From contig NZ_QGNY01000003.1 of NCBI RefSeq assembly GCF_003173575.1, positions 372,001 through 436,000 on the forward strand: a DNA stretch of 64,000 nucleotides. The letters run 5' to 3'. Below the pieces are notes generated by a model. It did not search any database, had not been told where the DNA came from, and worked only from the letters and a program-made list of their open reading frames with translations. The stretch's first letter is position 1. Each line of letters begins with the position of its first letter. A program made the translations under genes and the position numbers. Positions 43,414-52,891 of the stretch are shown here, piece by piece. The DNA is from Pedobacter paludis. GTDB taxonomy: Bacteria; Bacteroidota; Bacteroidia; Sphingobacteriales; Sphingobacteriaceae.

Positions 43414-43605
43414 TTAAGCTACTTTAACATTTACCGCGTTTAGGCCTTTTCTACCTTCTTCTACATCGTAGTTTACGGTATCATTCTCACGAATGTTATC
43501 AATTAAGCCTGAAGCATGAACAAAAATTTCGGCATCGCCATTAGATGGAGTGATAAATCCGAAACCTTTAGTTTCATTAAAAAATTTTACTGTTCCTTGT
43601 TGCAT
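43414..43605 (-). CDS. Cold-shock domain protein
   Basis: A 63-residue single cold-shock domain. The RNA-binding motifs are KGFGFITP (RNP1) and IFVHASGL (RNP2), and GTVKFFNE begins the domain. It is an RNA chaperone; similarity to CspA/CspC cannot be resolved further. It has its own good promoter at 43655-43626 and a terminator right after it. Confidence 0.96.
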   Translation of the reverse strand: MQQGTVKFFNETKGFGFITPSNGDAEIFVHASGLIDNIRENDTVNYDVEEGRKGLNAVNVKVA

Positions 43606-43625
43606 TATATTGTATTTAATTTCTC

Positions 43626-43655
43626 CAAAGGTACAGTTAAATCCCTATAAATCAA
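43626..43655 (-). promoter_or_regulatory. Bacteroidota promoter of the cold-shock gene
   Basis: On the minus strand TTG (43655-43653) and TACCTTTG (43633-43626) are separated by 19 bp, a full match to the TTG-N(17-23)-TAnnTTTG pattern. The expected start leaves only a short leader, unlike the long cold-shock leaders of enterobacteria. Confidence 0.7.
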
Positions 43656-43715
43656 TTTTTTATTTTTTTGTGGGTAATTTATTCCTAAATACATTGATTG
43701 ATTGCGTTTTAAGCC

Positions 43716-44339
43716 CTATTTAATGCTGCGATTTATTCCATCAATGCTTGATGTATCTCCAGGTTTGATGAGCAAAGCCCGCTCAAAACAAGCTTTTGCT
43801 TCGGCTTTTCTGCCAGAAAAAAGCATAGACCAGCCCAGCATATGGTTTCCATCATAATCAAAGGGATACAAGCTTACCACCTTTGCAAAATATTTTGTTG
43901 CCGAAGCATATTGTTTTCTGTTGTAAATAATTACGCCAGCCCAATAATTGGCCTGCGTATTTTGCGGATCGAGTTTTAAAATGTTATTGTACTGTTCTAA
44001 AACTTTATCCCAACTGCTCATTAAAGAAAGTGGTTTTACCAATCCAAATTTTGCTTCTACTGCATTTGGTCGAATATTTACAGCTCTTAAATAATAGTTT
44101 TGAGATGTAGTATAGTTCTTCGCCAGATAATACAGCCAGCCTATTCGAAGGTTTAGCTCATAATTATTCTCAGCATAAAAAGGCATTACATCACTTATGG
44201 CCTGGCTGTAATTTTTCTTTCCTTCATCGTTATAGCTATTTTGAAAAGCTTTTTGCAAGGCAGAATTCGCCTGTGCATTTGCCTCAAATACAGAAAAGCC
44301 AATAGCAGAAAATAATAAAATACGCTTTAAAAATTCCAT
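43716..44339 (-). CDS. Exported tetratricopeptide-repeat protein
   Basis: A 207-residue protein. The signal peptide ends near residue 23 (FEANAQ), and four to five TPR units follow (for example LRIGWLYYLAKNYTTSQNYY, YNNILKLDPQNTQANYWAGV and HMLGWSMLFSGRKAEAKACF). It overlaps the TPR/barrel gene by 13 bases and is the last gene of the long minus-strand run that contains the ATP-grasp and decarboxylase enzymes. It probably serves as a periplasmic scaffold. Specific partners are unknown. Confidence 0.85.
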   Translation of the reverse strand: MEFLKRILLFSAIGFSVFEANAQANSALQKAFQNSYNDEGKKNYSQAISDVMPFYAENNYELNLRIGWLYYLAKNYTTSQNYYLRAVNIRPNAVEAKFGLVKPLSLMSSWDKVLEQYNNILKLDPQNTQANYWAGVIIYNRKQYASATKYFAKVVSLYPFDYDGNHMLGWSMLFSGRKAEAKACFERALLIKPGDTSSIDGINRSIK

Positions 44340-45469
44340 GTAATGCCTCCGTTAATTGAGTGTTGTAAATAATTAAATTTAAAAATATTATCTGATTTAC
44401 GCTCAAATGTATAATTCAAACCTAAAAGTATGTGCTGTTTTAACAAAAAATAACAATTGGAGACAATCTTGAACTTAGTTTTGTCGAAACCGTTATAGAT
44501 ATATTGACCATCAGCCTCGGCATAATTATATTGATTCCCGAAGGTAACACCCTCTTCGAACCAAAGATTTCTAATTGGCTTAAAACCGATCAACTGATGA
44601 AAAACCAGATTTTCATTACTTAAAACATCCATCAGTGTTAATCTTGATATGCTATAGAAGTTTAAGTTCCCTGTTAAATATTTTGTAAACTTTAAATTAT
44701 ACTGTCTTGTTTTTTCATCGCCAATCTGCGATAAAATAAAATCGCCTTGCAAATCGCTTCCTGCATCTGCGTACCTCAGTCCAAGCAAACCAACATTATT
44801 TTGATAAACCAGCTGGCGCAGATTTGAGCGCATGTAATGATAAGCACCAATGATATTTATTTTTCGAAATGGCGTGTAGTTTACTTTGGCATAATACCCA
44901 GGTTGCTCAATATTGTCATTATGGATGGGTTGATTAAAGTAGGTAAAAGACTGAGACAAACTTAATCCGTAACCCAATCGCATATCAACAAACGCTCTCG
45001 AATAAGAAGAATTTCCACGCTCGTAAATATTGGTAAACTTTATTCCGGTTTCTGCTCCTGCAGATAATAAACTGAAGCGATTTACTTTCTTGCCGGCAAC
45101 GGTTTTATCTTCTAAACGTTTAGCCAAAAAACCGGCATCTTCTAGTCTATTGAGATAAACATTGCATAAATAAGCGTAATAAAGTGCTATTTGATTAAAC
45201 TGATCAGTTTCTAAAATTTTATTGTACTGAACCAATGCATCAGAAAAATTTCCTCTTACAAAAGATGCATAACCAATTCGCAACCTCAAAAGCGGAAAAT
45301 CGTCGCCCTTGGCAAGAGCATCTTTTCCAAAAATGATTAGTTTTTGCCATTCTGCTGAATTATATAAGGATAAGGAAATACTATCTGTTTGTTGAAATCC
45401 GGTTTGAGCCTTGCCAATTGTTACAAAAACAATTAAAAGAAGGGCCGTTAACTTAAGTCTGTTTCCCAT
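44327..45469 (-). CDS. Exported TPR protein with C-terminal outer-membrane beta-barrel
   Basis: A 380-residue protein. The signal peptide ends near residue 21 (TIGKAQ). TPR-like helices occupy about 30-125 (RIGYASFVRGNFSDALVQYN). From about 135 to the end are alternating amphipathic strands with aromatic girdles, ending in a phenylalanine (GGITWNF), as in outer-membrane barrels of the YaiO kind. It overlaps its neighbours on both sides (22 and 13 bases), so the three genes are translated together. It may export or anchor a product of the operon; this is inferred. Confidence 0.8.
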   Translation of the reverse strand: MGNRLKLTALLLIVFVTIGKAQTGFQQTDSISLSLYNSAEWQKLIIFGKDALAKGDDFPLLRLRIGYASFVRGNFSDALVQYNKILETDQFNQIALYYAYLCNVYLNRLEDAGFLAKRLEDKTVAGKKVNRFSLLSAGAETGIKFTNIYERGNSSYSRAFVDMRLGYGLSLSQSFTYFNQPIHNDNIEQPGYYAKVNYTPFRKINIIGAYHYMRSNLRQLVYQNNVGLLGLRYADAGSDLQGDFILSQIGDEKTRQYNLKFTKYLTGNLNFYSISRLTLMDVLSNENLVFHQLIGFKPIRNLWFEEGVTFGNQYNYAEADGQYIYNGFDKTKFKIVSNCYFLLKQHILLGLNYTFERKSDNIFKFNYLQHSINGGITWNF

Positions 45470-47598
45470 TTAATTTTAACTTTTTTGTTTTTGTACTGCA
45501 ATTCTAAATCGTTAATTCCTTTGTTGCTGATTTTAATTTCGGCATCAAATATTTTTTTATCCCGTCCAAATATTTTGTCTTTTACGCCAACTTTAACGAT
45601 TAGCCCATCACCTTGTAAGATGGAAACATTCGAATAAATTGTTTTGATGTAAGTGAAAAACGGGGAAATCAAATCCTGTAACCATATACTTGGCTTAAAG
45701 CTTTCAGAATCTGTTGCATAAACATCGTTAACCGGATGTGCCGAGAAATTAATTTTATATGCGCTTTGATAAAAATGATACAGCAGAGATTTCTTGCTTC
45801 CATAAAACCGCGTAAAATAAAACGTGTGGGTGTTACTGATAAAATAAGCAACTGCCTGATTTTCGTGACAATAAAAATAGTTATAGTTTAGGCTATCGGT
45901 AAAAACTTCCCAAGTTTCCTGTTGTCCGTTTTCGCCTTTAATTTTTGCTTGATAACCTGGCTGAAAATTAAATGCATGTTTTAAATAAGCATTAATATCT
46001 GGCGATTGAATGGTTTCGCCCTCTTTAGGAATCTCAAAATTTTGAAGCTGATTTTGTTCATTTACAAAATATGCAAAGGGATAAGCTAAAGTTTTAGAGC
46101 CGATAAATGGTGTAATCTGCGCTTGAAAATGAAGATGCGGTTCAGGCGAACGGCCCGAATTGCCACATTTTGCTATAATTTCTCCCTGCATTACAAAATC
46201 TCCAGCCTTTACTTTAGCCGAATGCTTTTTTAAATGAGAAACTTTCGAGTATAAATTATCAGCATGTTTAATCACAATGGTATTCCCCCAATTTTCCTGG
46301 AGATTAACCTGTCCAATAACGTTATCGTCTAGGTGACTGATTACTTCTTGCACAGTACCATCTGCAACTGCTAAAACTGGTTTGTTAAAACAAAAATAGT
46401 CTTCAGGTTTAATACCCGGTAACTGATAGGTTTTATTATCCAGATCTTTCAATACAAAATCCAATGCCTGGCTCCATTCTCCTTTGTGGGTAATCAAACC
46501 TTCGTAACCCTGTGAAACCGTCCATGCCCCCATAAAAGGTAAACTCAGATTTAAATATCTCAAATCTTTTAATCTTTCCTTTCCATTTACAAATTGATAC
46601 AAATTGGTTTCTGGAGAATAATTTTGGAGTGGGGTAAGTTGCAGTTTACCGGGTTTCTGTCTAAGCATAAAAAAATACAAAAGCCCAATGGTTGCGAAGC
46701 AAAATGGCATTGAAAATACAGGCAAATTGTATAAACCGAGAATCCGGGAAAGGCCATTGACCAATAAAAATGTAAATGGAATGGCGATTACAGCCCATAA
46801 ATAAGAGCGCCATGATGGGATCAGAAAAAATCCGCCGATTGCGCAACTCACCATCATAAAGTTTGCACCCAAATGGTAATTGCTAATTCCTTCTGGATAA
46901 GTTCCTGTAAGATGATTTATAAGACAAGCGACAATAAAACCAATAACCAATAAGCTGAAGCCGATTCGGGAATGGATGAAAAAACCGATACTTATGATTA
47001 TGCCTGCAAGAACGCTATTCTGAAATAATACGGCACTTACCGATCTAAAAAACAAAGCCAAATAAGGCGACATGTTTAAATCATCAAAAAACCTGCAAAG
47101 CTGAGTAAAATGAGATGGCCCACTGGTATTCAATTCAAAAATAACATAGCTGCTTTTTTGCATTAAGCCCATACCTGCATAGCCATTTACGGCGATCAGG
47201 ACAATCCAAAAGGTTATAATAAACGGAACAGATAAAGTTGGAAGGGCATATTTTGCAAAAAGTGCTTTTAGGTTAACGCTTAGCATTATACAAAGCAATG
47301 TTGATGCGAAAAGCCAGAACCAGAATGCATAATTGAAGTTGTAGAAAGTTCCAAAACCGATGCCTAAAAGCAAGGAATTGAAGCTGTATAATCCTAATTT
47401 AATATCTTCTTTATCAAAGCCCAAAATGGTAACCAGTGCAATAGAAAAGCCAGCAGAAATTAGTCCGCTTACTCCGGCAGTTAAGTTGAACATGGAAACC
47501 ACAAACAATAAAATACCCAAAATTTTGTTCTGCGAAAAAAACAAAATCGCGTAGCTGTTTAGGCCAGCATTTAGGTAATATTGAAGCTGTTTTTTCAA
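45448..47598 (-). CDS. Urea transporter-like membrane domain fused to an M23 zinc peptidase domain
   Basis: A 716-residue protein. Residues about 5-310 form a hydrophobic multi-pass domain with the urea-transporter signature GLYSFNSLLLGIGFG and a second half with NLTAGVSGL-like and FFLIPSWRSYLWAVIAI segments. Residues about 365-500 are an M23/LytM peptidase: HKGEWSQALD provides the first His and Asp, and NSGRSPEPHLHFQ provides the HxH. The C-terminal 200 residues (about 515-716) are beta-rich and unassigned. Zinc ligands seem complete, so the peptidase may be active in the periplasm. The gene starts 7 bp after the decarboxylase-like gene. Confidence 0.85.
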   Translation of the reverse strand: MKKQLQYYLNAGLNSYAILFFSQNKILGILLFVVSMFNLTAGVSGLISAGFSIALVTILGFDKEDIKLGLYSFNSLLLGIGFGTFYNFNYAFWFWLFASTLLCIMLSVNLKALFAKYALPTLSVPFIITFWIVLIAVNGYAGMGLMQKSSYVIFELNTSGPSHFTQLCRFFDDLNMSPYLALFFRSVSAVLFQNSVLAGIIISIGFFIHSRIGFSLLVIGFIVACLINHLTGTYPEGISNYHLGANFMMVSCAIGGFFLIPSWRSYLWAVIAIPFTFLLVNGLSRILGLYNLPVFSMPFCFATIGLLYFFMLRQKPGKLQLTPLQNYSPETNLYQFVNGKERLKDLRYLNLSLPFMGAWTVSQGYEGLITHKGEWSQALDFVLKDLDNKTYQLPGIKPEDYFCFNKPVLAVADGTVQEVISHLDDNVIGQVNLQENWGNTIVIKHADNLYSKVSHLKKHSAKVKAGDFVMQGEIIAKCGNSGRSPEPHLHFQAQITPFIGSKTLAYPFAYFVNEQNQLQNFEIPKEGETIQSPDINAYLKHAFNFQPGYQAKIKGENGQQETWEVFTDSLNYNYFYCHENQAVAYFISNTHTFYFTRFYGSKKSLLYHFYQSAYKINFSAHPVNDVYATDSESFKPSIWLQDLISPFFTYIKTIYSNVSILQGDGLIVKVGVKDKIFGRDKKIFDAEIKISNKGINDLELQYKNKKVKIKWETDLS

Positions 47599-47605
47599 GT
47601 ATATT

Positions 47606-48949
47606 TTATTTCAAATGTTCGGGTATTTGTTCCATCATCTCTAAATATTCTAGAGTTTCTGGTTTTCTAATTTGATGACTTTGCCCATTTTGATCAATCA
47701 AAACAACTGCTGGCCGCATATTTATAAACTGCATCCACTGTGTCATATTATATGCTCCAACTTTATGTACCACAACTTGGTCTCCAGTTTCTAAAAGCGG
47801 TAAATTTATACTTTCTCTAACCACATCTATATTCATACAGAGCGGGCCAAAAAGCACGGTTTCCTCCGTGTATTGAGAACCTTCTTGCGCCGGACTTATT
47901 TTATGATCGTACCAATTAGAAGTGAACAGAATATTGATTCCAAAATCCATTATAGTTGCTCGTCTACCATCGCTTAACCTTTTATTGGCAATTACGCTCC
48001 CCAATAAATAACCTGCATCATCTATTAAAACCCGACCACTTTCTAAAATCAGAGTTGGCAGTTCATCTGAAGTAAAGCCAAAATCAAGAATGGTGCTCGT
48101 AATCGCTTCAGCAAAATCTTCTACAGATGGAACTGTATCTATACCAGGCAAGTATGCGCCTTTTAAAGTATTGGTTGATGGAAACCCACCCCCTAAATCT
48201 ATATATTCAATTGGATTTTGAAGTTCAACCTTACAACGCTTAGCTAAATCGCAAAGCTTTTTAGAAGCAACGGAATACGCAGATGTTGAAAGCATAAATG
48301 TACCGATGTGGCAATGCAAACCGATCAATTCTAGATTTTTTGCCGAAGCGATTTTATTTATCGCTGTCCAAGCTTGACCATTTTCGTAGTTAAACCCAAA
48401 TCTATCCCAGATTGGATAAACACCAGTATCAAAATTTACTCTAATGGCTACTTTAGCTTTTTTATTGTTCTGTTCGCAAATGCGGATGAGCAGATAAAGC
48501 TCATCAAAATGATCGATATGAATGAGCGAATGATTTTCGATTGCAAAAACTAAATCAGCCTCTTTCTTATCTGGTCCATTAAAGATAATCTGATTGCCCT
48601 GAACCCCATTACCAAGTGCCTTATGATATTCGAAACCCGAAACCACTTCTGCCCAACTGCCTTCTTGATGAAAAATTTTGCAGATTGCATTTAGATAATT
48701 GGTTTTGTAACTCCATGCAAATTGAACTTTTGGATATCTGGTTTTAAAAGAACGAACTGCCGATTGGTAGTTTCTTCTAACCTGTTTTTCAGACAATACA
48801 AATACAGGCGAACCATATTCCGCAATTAAATTTTTAACTGGAACACCGTCAATATCTTTAACAGGATCAAAATCAGTACGCGTACCAAACTTATTCATAA
48901 GTCCAGTATTCATTTTTTTGATTGTTGGCCGTTCGTATTTTTGTTTCAT
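47606..48949 (-). CDS. PLP-dependent decarboxylase, diaminopimelate/ornithine decarboxylase type III fold
   Basis: A 447-residue enzyme. The PLP lysine is in FAWSYKTNYL, the pyridoxal-phosphate loop in DLGGGFP, and further conserved parts are HCHIGTF, ESGRVLIDDAG and GPLCMNIDVV (the cysteine of the active site). It matches the alanine-racemase-fold decarboxylases such as LysA, with an N-terminal extension of about 30 residues. The context is not that of lysine synthesis: an ATP-grasp ligase and PqqD-like gene lie upstream, and a transporter-peptidase fusion lies downstream. It may decarboxylate a related or ligated amino acid. The substrate is open. Confidence 0.88.
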   Translation of the reverse strand: MKQKYERPTIKKMNTGLMNKFGTRTDFDPVKDIDGVPVKNLIAEYGSPVFVLSEKQVRRNYQSAVRSFKTRYPKVQFAWSYKTNYLNAICKIFHQEGSWAEVVSGFEYHKALGNGVQGNQIIFNGPDKKEADLVFAIENHSLIHIDHFDELYLLIRICEQNNKKAKVAIRVNFDTGVYPIWDRFGFNYENGQAWTAINKIASAKNLELIGLHCHIGTFMLSTSAYSVASKKLCDLAKRCKVELQNPIEYIDLGGGFPSTNTLKGAYLPGIDTVPSVEDFAEAITSTILDFGFTSDELPTLILESGRVLIDDAGYLLGSVIANKRLSDGRRATIMDFGINILFTSNWYDHKISPAQEGSQYTEETVLFGPLCMNIDVVRESINLPLLETGDQVVVHKVGAYNMTQWMQFINMRPAVVLIDQNGQSHQIRKPETLEYLEMMEQIPEHLK

Positions 48950-48959
48950 TTAGTTAGTA

Positions 48960-49580
48960 TCAAGACACGCATTCAAACTTATGTTTTCTTATATCCCTTA
49001 TATTATCCAATTCTTTACTGGTCGTAGCGTCTCGCTAAAAAAACCACTTCTTTCTCGTATGTTTTATATGGTCAAACTTCTCTTATGTCGTAGCGAGATT
49101 TAAAGCCCTAAGTATCTATAATTCATTAATTATTCCAACCGCACTATCTGGTTGTAGCGTCCCGCTACTACCCACTTTTTTCTGACTCAAACTTATATTT
49201 TCTCATATTTCTTATATGGTCAAACTTCTCTTATGTCGTAGCGAGATTTAAAGCCCTAAGTATCTATAATTCATTAATTATTCCAACCGCACTATCTGGT
49301 TGTAGCGTCCCGCTACTACCCACTTTTTTCTGACTCAAACTTATATTTTCTCATATTTCTTATATGGTCAAACTTCTCTTATGTCGTATCGAGACGCTAC
49401 AACTAGGGATTTAAGCTCTAATAGGTACCCATAATTCATTAATTATTCTAAACTCACTATACTGGTTGTAGTGTCTCGCTACTACCCACTTCTTTCTGAC
49501 TCAAACTTTATATGTTTTTATATTTCTTATATGTTCAAACTTCTCTTATGTTGTAGCGAGATCTACAACTAAAAATTGAT
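48960..49580. repeat. Tandem array of about 148-bp units inside the ATP-grasp/decarboxylase gene run
   Basis: The landmark GTCAAACTTCTCTTATGT begins at 49071, 49219 and 49367, with a variant at 49534 (spacings 148, 148, 167). Units contain GTTGTAGCGTCCCGCTAC or GTAGCGAGACGCTACAAC, short palindromes of the GTAGCG...CGCTAC kind. The second and third copies are nearly identical, which points to recent amplification. No ORF of protein character is present. Confidence 0.9.
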
Positions 49581-49586
49581 ACCTTT

Positions 49587-50654
49587 TTACAACTCTCCAA
49601 ATGCGGAAAATTTCTGGAATTCTTCAACATCTACCACGTTATCCCAAGCATATCTAATAAACATTTTTCCCGTTTTATAAGTCGAAAATTCATCAATAGG
49701 ATTTCCTAAAGCTAAATCTACCAATGCTTTTGGCTGGTTTTGCCCCGAAGCAACCGTTAGATAAATCCATGCTGGAAATCGCGGATTTACCTCCATAATA
49801 TATAAATCGCCTTTATCGTTTTTCATAATTTCTAGTTCGAAACCACCTTTCCAGTTTGTAGCCTTCGCAAAATCTTGAGCAAGCGCAATTAGCTTTTCAT
49901 CTTCAATGGTAATTCCTGCCCATGCCTTACCTTTTTCGGTGATGTACATTTTCCGCATTGGAATTACACTAATTGCGTTTCCCTTGCCGTCTCCCAAACC
50001 TGCAATATTAATTTCAGTACCCTTTATAAACTCCTGAATAATGATTGGCAAGCCCCATTTTGCATGCAACTTATGAAAGGCCTTATGTGCATCTGAAGCA
50101 TTTTGAACAACATAAGCATCGTAAAATTTTCCCTTAACCAATAAAGGATAACCAAACTTCTCTGCTGAAGCCTCAATATCCGATGATTTAAAAATAACTT
50201 CATCAGCAGGTATTTTAAAGTTATTTTTATCACCAAAAGCCTTTAAATTTACTTTGTCTCTTTCTTCTAACTGTTTATGCGATGGCAAAAATGTTTTAAT
50301 TCCAACGGATAATAACTCTTTTTCTATTTTAATAAAGTTGTAAAGTTCCGCATCAAAATTTGGAATCAGCACATCGATATTTTCGTTTTCCTGAATATAA
50401 TTTAATCGTTCCACCAATGCCTTAACACCAGCAGAAGGATATGGAATCTGATATGTTTTATCTATCTGATCTTTTAAATAAATAGCAGGTTCCAATGTTT
50501 CATAAGCTAAGCCGATAATCCTTAACTCATCCCGAAAACCTTCTCGCAAAGCTCTAATCACCGCCAACCCAGGACCTGGATTATCGTTCGCATTTAAGCC
50601 TGTAACCGCTATAGTTAATGCTTTAGATTTTTGCTGATCTTGAGAAACGTACAT
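49587..50654 (-). CDS. ATP-grasp ligase (CarB/PylC-like)
   Basis: A 355-residue ATP-dependent carboxylate-amine/thiol ligase. The N-terminal domain opens with TIAVTGLNANDNPGPGLAVI. The ATP-grasp core contains FGYPLLVKGKF, IIQEFIKGTEINI and the metal-binding IMEVNPRFPAW. Such enzymes join a carboxylate, via an acyl phosphate, to an amine. A PqqD-like gene is 20 bp upstream on the same strand. Neither substrate is known. The domain layout is closest to CarB-like/PylC-like ATP-grasps rather than to D-Ala-D-Ala ligase. Confidence 0.9.
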   Translation of the reverse strand: MYVSQDQQKSKALTIAVTGLNANDNPGPGLAVIRALREGFRDELRIIGLAYETLEPAIYLKDQIDKTYQIPYPSAGVKALVERLNYIQENENIDVLIPNFDAELYNFIKIEKELLSVGIKTFLPSHKQLEERDKVNLKAFGDKNNFKIPADEVIFKSSDIEASAEKFGYPLLVKGKFYDAYVVQNASDAHKAFHKLHAKWGLPIIIQEFIKGTEINIAGLGDGKGNAISVIPMRKMYITEKGKAWAGITIEDEKLIALAQDFAKATNWKGGFELEIMKNDKGDLYIMEVNPRFPAWIYLTVASGQNQPKALVDLALGNPIDEFSTYKTGKMFIRYAWDNVVDVEEFQKFSAFGEL

Positions 50655-50674
50655 GATTAGTTTGGGTTTTTGGC

Positions 50675-50917
50675 TTATAAATCTAAAAGATTAGCCTCTT
50701 TTAATTGCAACATATAATCGTCCCAATCTCGTTCCAATTGACTGGGCTCTACTTCATATTTATCTAAAATTCGTTTTTTTATTTCCTGTTCGGTTTCCGC
50801 CAATTTCATATAGGCCAAAATTTCTGCCGCAATGCCATTGCTCGTAAAGGAATCGCCCGTTGCCGGATTGAAAATAAATCCATTTTCGCTTGTTGCAATA
50901 TTCGATTTTAGTTTCAT
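50675..50917 (-). CDS. PqqD-like peptide-binding protein
   Basis: An 80-residue small protein. It has the PqqD-type pattern: beta strands around ATSENGFIFNPATGDSF, then a helical part TSNGIAAEILAYMKLAETEQ and ILDKYEVEPSQLERDWDDYM, ending in a hydrophobic helix (LKEANLLDL). PqqD proteins hold leader peptides in RiPP and PQQ pathways. It lies between the LytTR regulator (6 bp upstream) and the ATP-grasp gene, and no radical-SAM gene or clear precursor peptide is near. Function is inferred from the family only. Confidence 0.82.
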   Translation of the reverse strand: MKLKSNIATSENGFIFNPATGDSFTSNGIAAEILAYMKLAETEQEIKKRILDKYEVEPSQLERDWDDYMLQLKEANLLDL

Positions 50918-50923
50918 ATCTAT

Positions 50924-51628
50924 TTAAATATTTCCTTTCTGCTGATTGATAAAATCGGCATAAGCATCGCCAACAGGCAATTCAGAATTAGCCAGTTTAA
51001 CTTTCCGATTATGAATGGATTTTATCTTGTTCAATGCTACGATATAACTTCTATGAATTCTTGCAAACTGATCGGTAGGAAGCTTCTCCAAAACCTTTTT
51101 CATTGTCATTAAGGTTAGCGTTGGTTTATCGCTTGTACTTAAATAAATTTTAAGGTAATCGCCCATGCTTTCAATATATTCAATATCACGAAGCAAGATT
51201 TTAATCATTTTATATTCAGAATACACATAAATACTTTCGTCGTTTGTGCTTTCCTGGATCGAGTTTTTATACTTATGAAAATCTATCGCTTTTTCTACCG
51301 CAGCGGTAAAACGCGTAAAATCAATCGGTTTTAAAAGATAATCTATAGCTTGTAACTCATAACTTTCGAATGCATAATTTCTGTAAGCCGTTGTAAAAAT
51401 AATCATCGGGCTGTTTACCAAACTGCGAACCAGTTCAACTCCGGTAATATCGGGCATGTTTACATCCACAAAAAGTAAATCTACAGGGTTTTGCTTTAAA
51501 TACTCGGCACCGGAAAGTGCATCCTCAAAAACCTGTACCAACTGCAATCCCGGAAACCTAGTCACATAAGTTTTTATTAGTTCGAGCGCTAAAGGCTCAT
51601 CATCAATAGCTACACATTTTAAAGCCAT
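50924..51628 (-). CDS. LytTR-family response regulator
   Basis: A 234-residue regulator. The receiver has AIDDEP and phospho-acceptor Asp55 (LLFVDVNMPD). The LytTR domain covers about 130-230 (IYVYSEYKMIKILLRDIEYIE and FARIHRSYIVALNKIKSI). It is 17 bp after its kinase and 6 bp before the PqqD-like gene, so the two-component system is part of the same gene run it probably controls. A likely binding site lies at 53459-53488. Confidence 0.95.
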   Translation of the reverse strand: MALKCVAIDDEPLALELIKTYVTRFPGLQLVQVFEDALSGAEYLKQNPVDLLFVDVNMPDITGVELVRSLVNSPMIIFTTAYRNYAFESYELQAIDYLLKPIDFTRFTAAVEKAIDFHKYKNSIQESTNDESIYVYSEYKMIKILLRDIEYIESMGDYLKIYLSTSDKPTLTLMTMKKVLEKLPTDQFARIHRSYIVALNKIKSIHNRKVKLANSELPVGDAYADFINQQKGNI

Positions 51629-51645
51629 AATTTAATTTTAAAGCG

Positions 51646-52833
51646 TTAGCAATTTACACACAAATTAACCGAAAACATTTCCTGCTCGTTACTGATATTG
51701 AGCTGGTGGCGCTGAGGATATAAATGTTCCAATCGTTGCCTTGTATTCGCGATACCTATTCCACTACGTTCTAAATTTGATTTGTATGGGTATATTTTAT
51801 TCTGGCAAAAAAAATCAATTTTATTAGCTTCGATGCTTAGGTTAATGTTTATTATGGTTTTCTCTTTTTTGGTAACCCCGTATTTGAAAGCATTTTCTAT
51901 AAAGGTCATAAAGATTAAGGGCGCAATTTTTTTCCCATCGGGTTTTCCCTGAACATTAAAATTTAACTCTGCATCAGCGCCCAAACGCAATCTCTGCAAT
52001 TCAATATAATCTCTAACACAGTCAATTTCATCTTTCAGCATTACAAAATCCTGGGTAACATCATCTGTAACATATCTCATAATGTTCGAAAGTTTCATAA
52101 TGCTTTCTGACGTGTGTTCGCTATTGATTACCGATTGAGTGTAAATATTGTTCAGAGTATTGAACAGAAAATGAGGATTGATTTGTGCTTTTAAAAAAGA
52201 AAGTTCGGCTGTGGCTTTTTCGGCCTCGGCTTTTACTACTTTAGACTCGGCATTTTGCCAACGCTGAACGGTACTTGTGGCAATGCTCAAGCCCATAATC
52301 ATCATAAAAATAAATAGGCTGATTACATCAATATTTTCTGATTGATGCAAATCCAAAATCCCTTTTTGTCTTTTAAGGTTAGGATCTTGCATCCGCAGAT
52401 CTTGATTGGGCAAAGGTCCAAATGGCATTGCGATATTAGGCCCCATCGTGGTATCTTTTCCGGGCTGCAAAGATTGGTTTAAACCTTTCGGCTGGCCATC
52501 TTGAAATCCCTTTAAGGCTGCGATTACACTTTTATTGTGCCCCAATAAATTATCATACGGTTGCGAATAATATACAAAACTAAATAAGCCTAGAAGAACC
52601 GCCGTATAAATAAAATACCGTTTTTTAAACATTAGCTTTGGCACTAAAACCAAGGCATTAAAATAAAACATAACCATATAGGTAAGGCAAAAAAGCCAGT
52701 AATATGGCGAAGCCAGCAACAAAAAACTACTCTGACCAGATTGTTCGTTATTAATAAAGAGCAACGGAAAAGTTAAAAACAATAGCCAACCTGCTGCATG
52801 AATAATGAAAGTTGGAGTTTTAAAGCGTTGCAT
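51646..52833 (-). CDS. LytS-type sensor histidine kinase
   Basis: A 395-residue membrane kinase. About four membrane segments lie in the first 200 residues, with a proline/glutamine-rich loop between them (SLQPGKDTTMGPNIAMPFGP). The H-box is QINPHFLFNTLNNIYTQ, and the ATPase part has FIENAFKYGV and GIGIANTRQRLEHL. It pairs with the LytTR regulator immediately downstream. Confidence 0.94.
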   Translation of the reverse strand: MQRFKTPTFIIHAAGWLLFLTFPLLFINNEQSGQSSFLLLASPYYWLFCLTYMVMFYFNALVLVPKLMFKKRYFIYTAVLLGLFSFVYYSQPYDNLLGHNKSVIAALKGFQDGQPKGLNQSLQPGKDTTMGPNIAMPFGPLPNQDLRMQDPNLKRQKGILDLHQSENIDVISLFIFMMIMGLSIATSTVQRWQNAESKVVKAEAEKATAELSFLKAQINPHFLFNTLNNIYTQSVINSEHTSESIMKLSNIMRYVTDDVTQDFVMLKDEIDCVRDYIELQRLRLGADAELNFNVQGKPDGKKIAPLIFMTFIENAFKYGVTKKEKTIININLSIEANKIDFFCQNKIYPYKSNLERSGIGIANTRQRLEHLYPQRHQLNISNEQEMFSVNLCVNC

Positions 52834-52891
52834 GCTACAAATTAATAATATTTTTCTCGGCTATTTGGTAAGATTTTGCTTTGAGAATTAA

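Noticed and set aside
43606..43715. Long cold-shock thermosensor leader for the cold-shock gene
   Set aside because: The full-match promoter at 43655-43626 leaves room for only about 15 bases of leader.
47606..48949. Simple lysine-pathway lysA
   Set aside because: Sequence fits the fold, but none of the neighbours is a lysine gene and dapF lies about 7 kb away on the other strand, so I left the symbol empty.
48960..49580. RiPP precursor peptide genes beside the PqqD-like and ATP-grasp genes
   Set aside because: I looked for short frames with a start codon and leader-core character, but the region is a tandem repeat with frequent stops in all frames.
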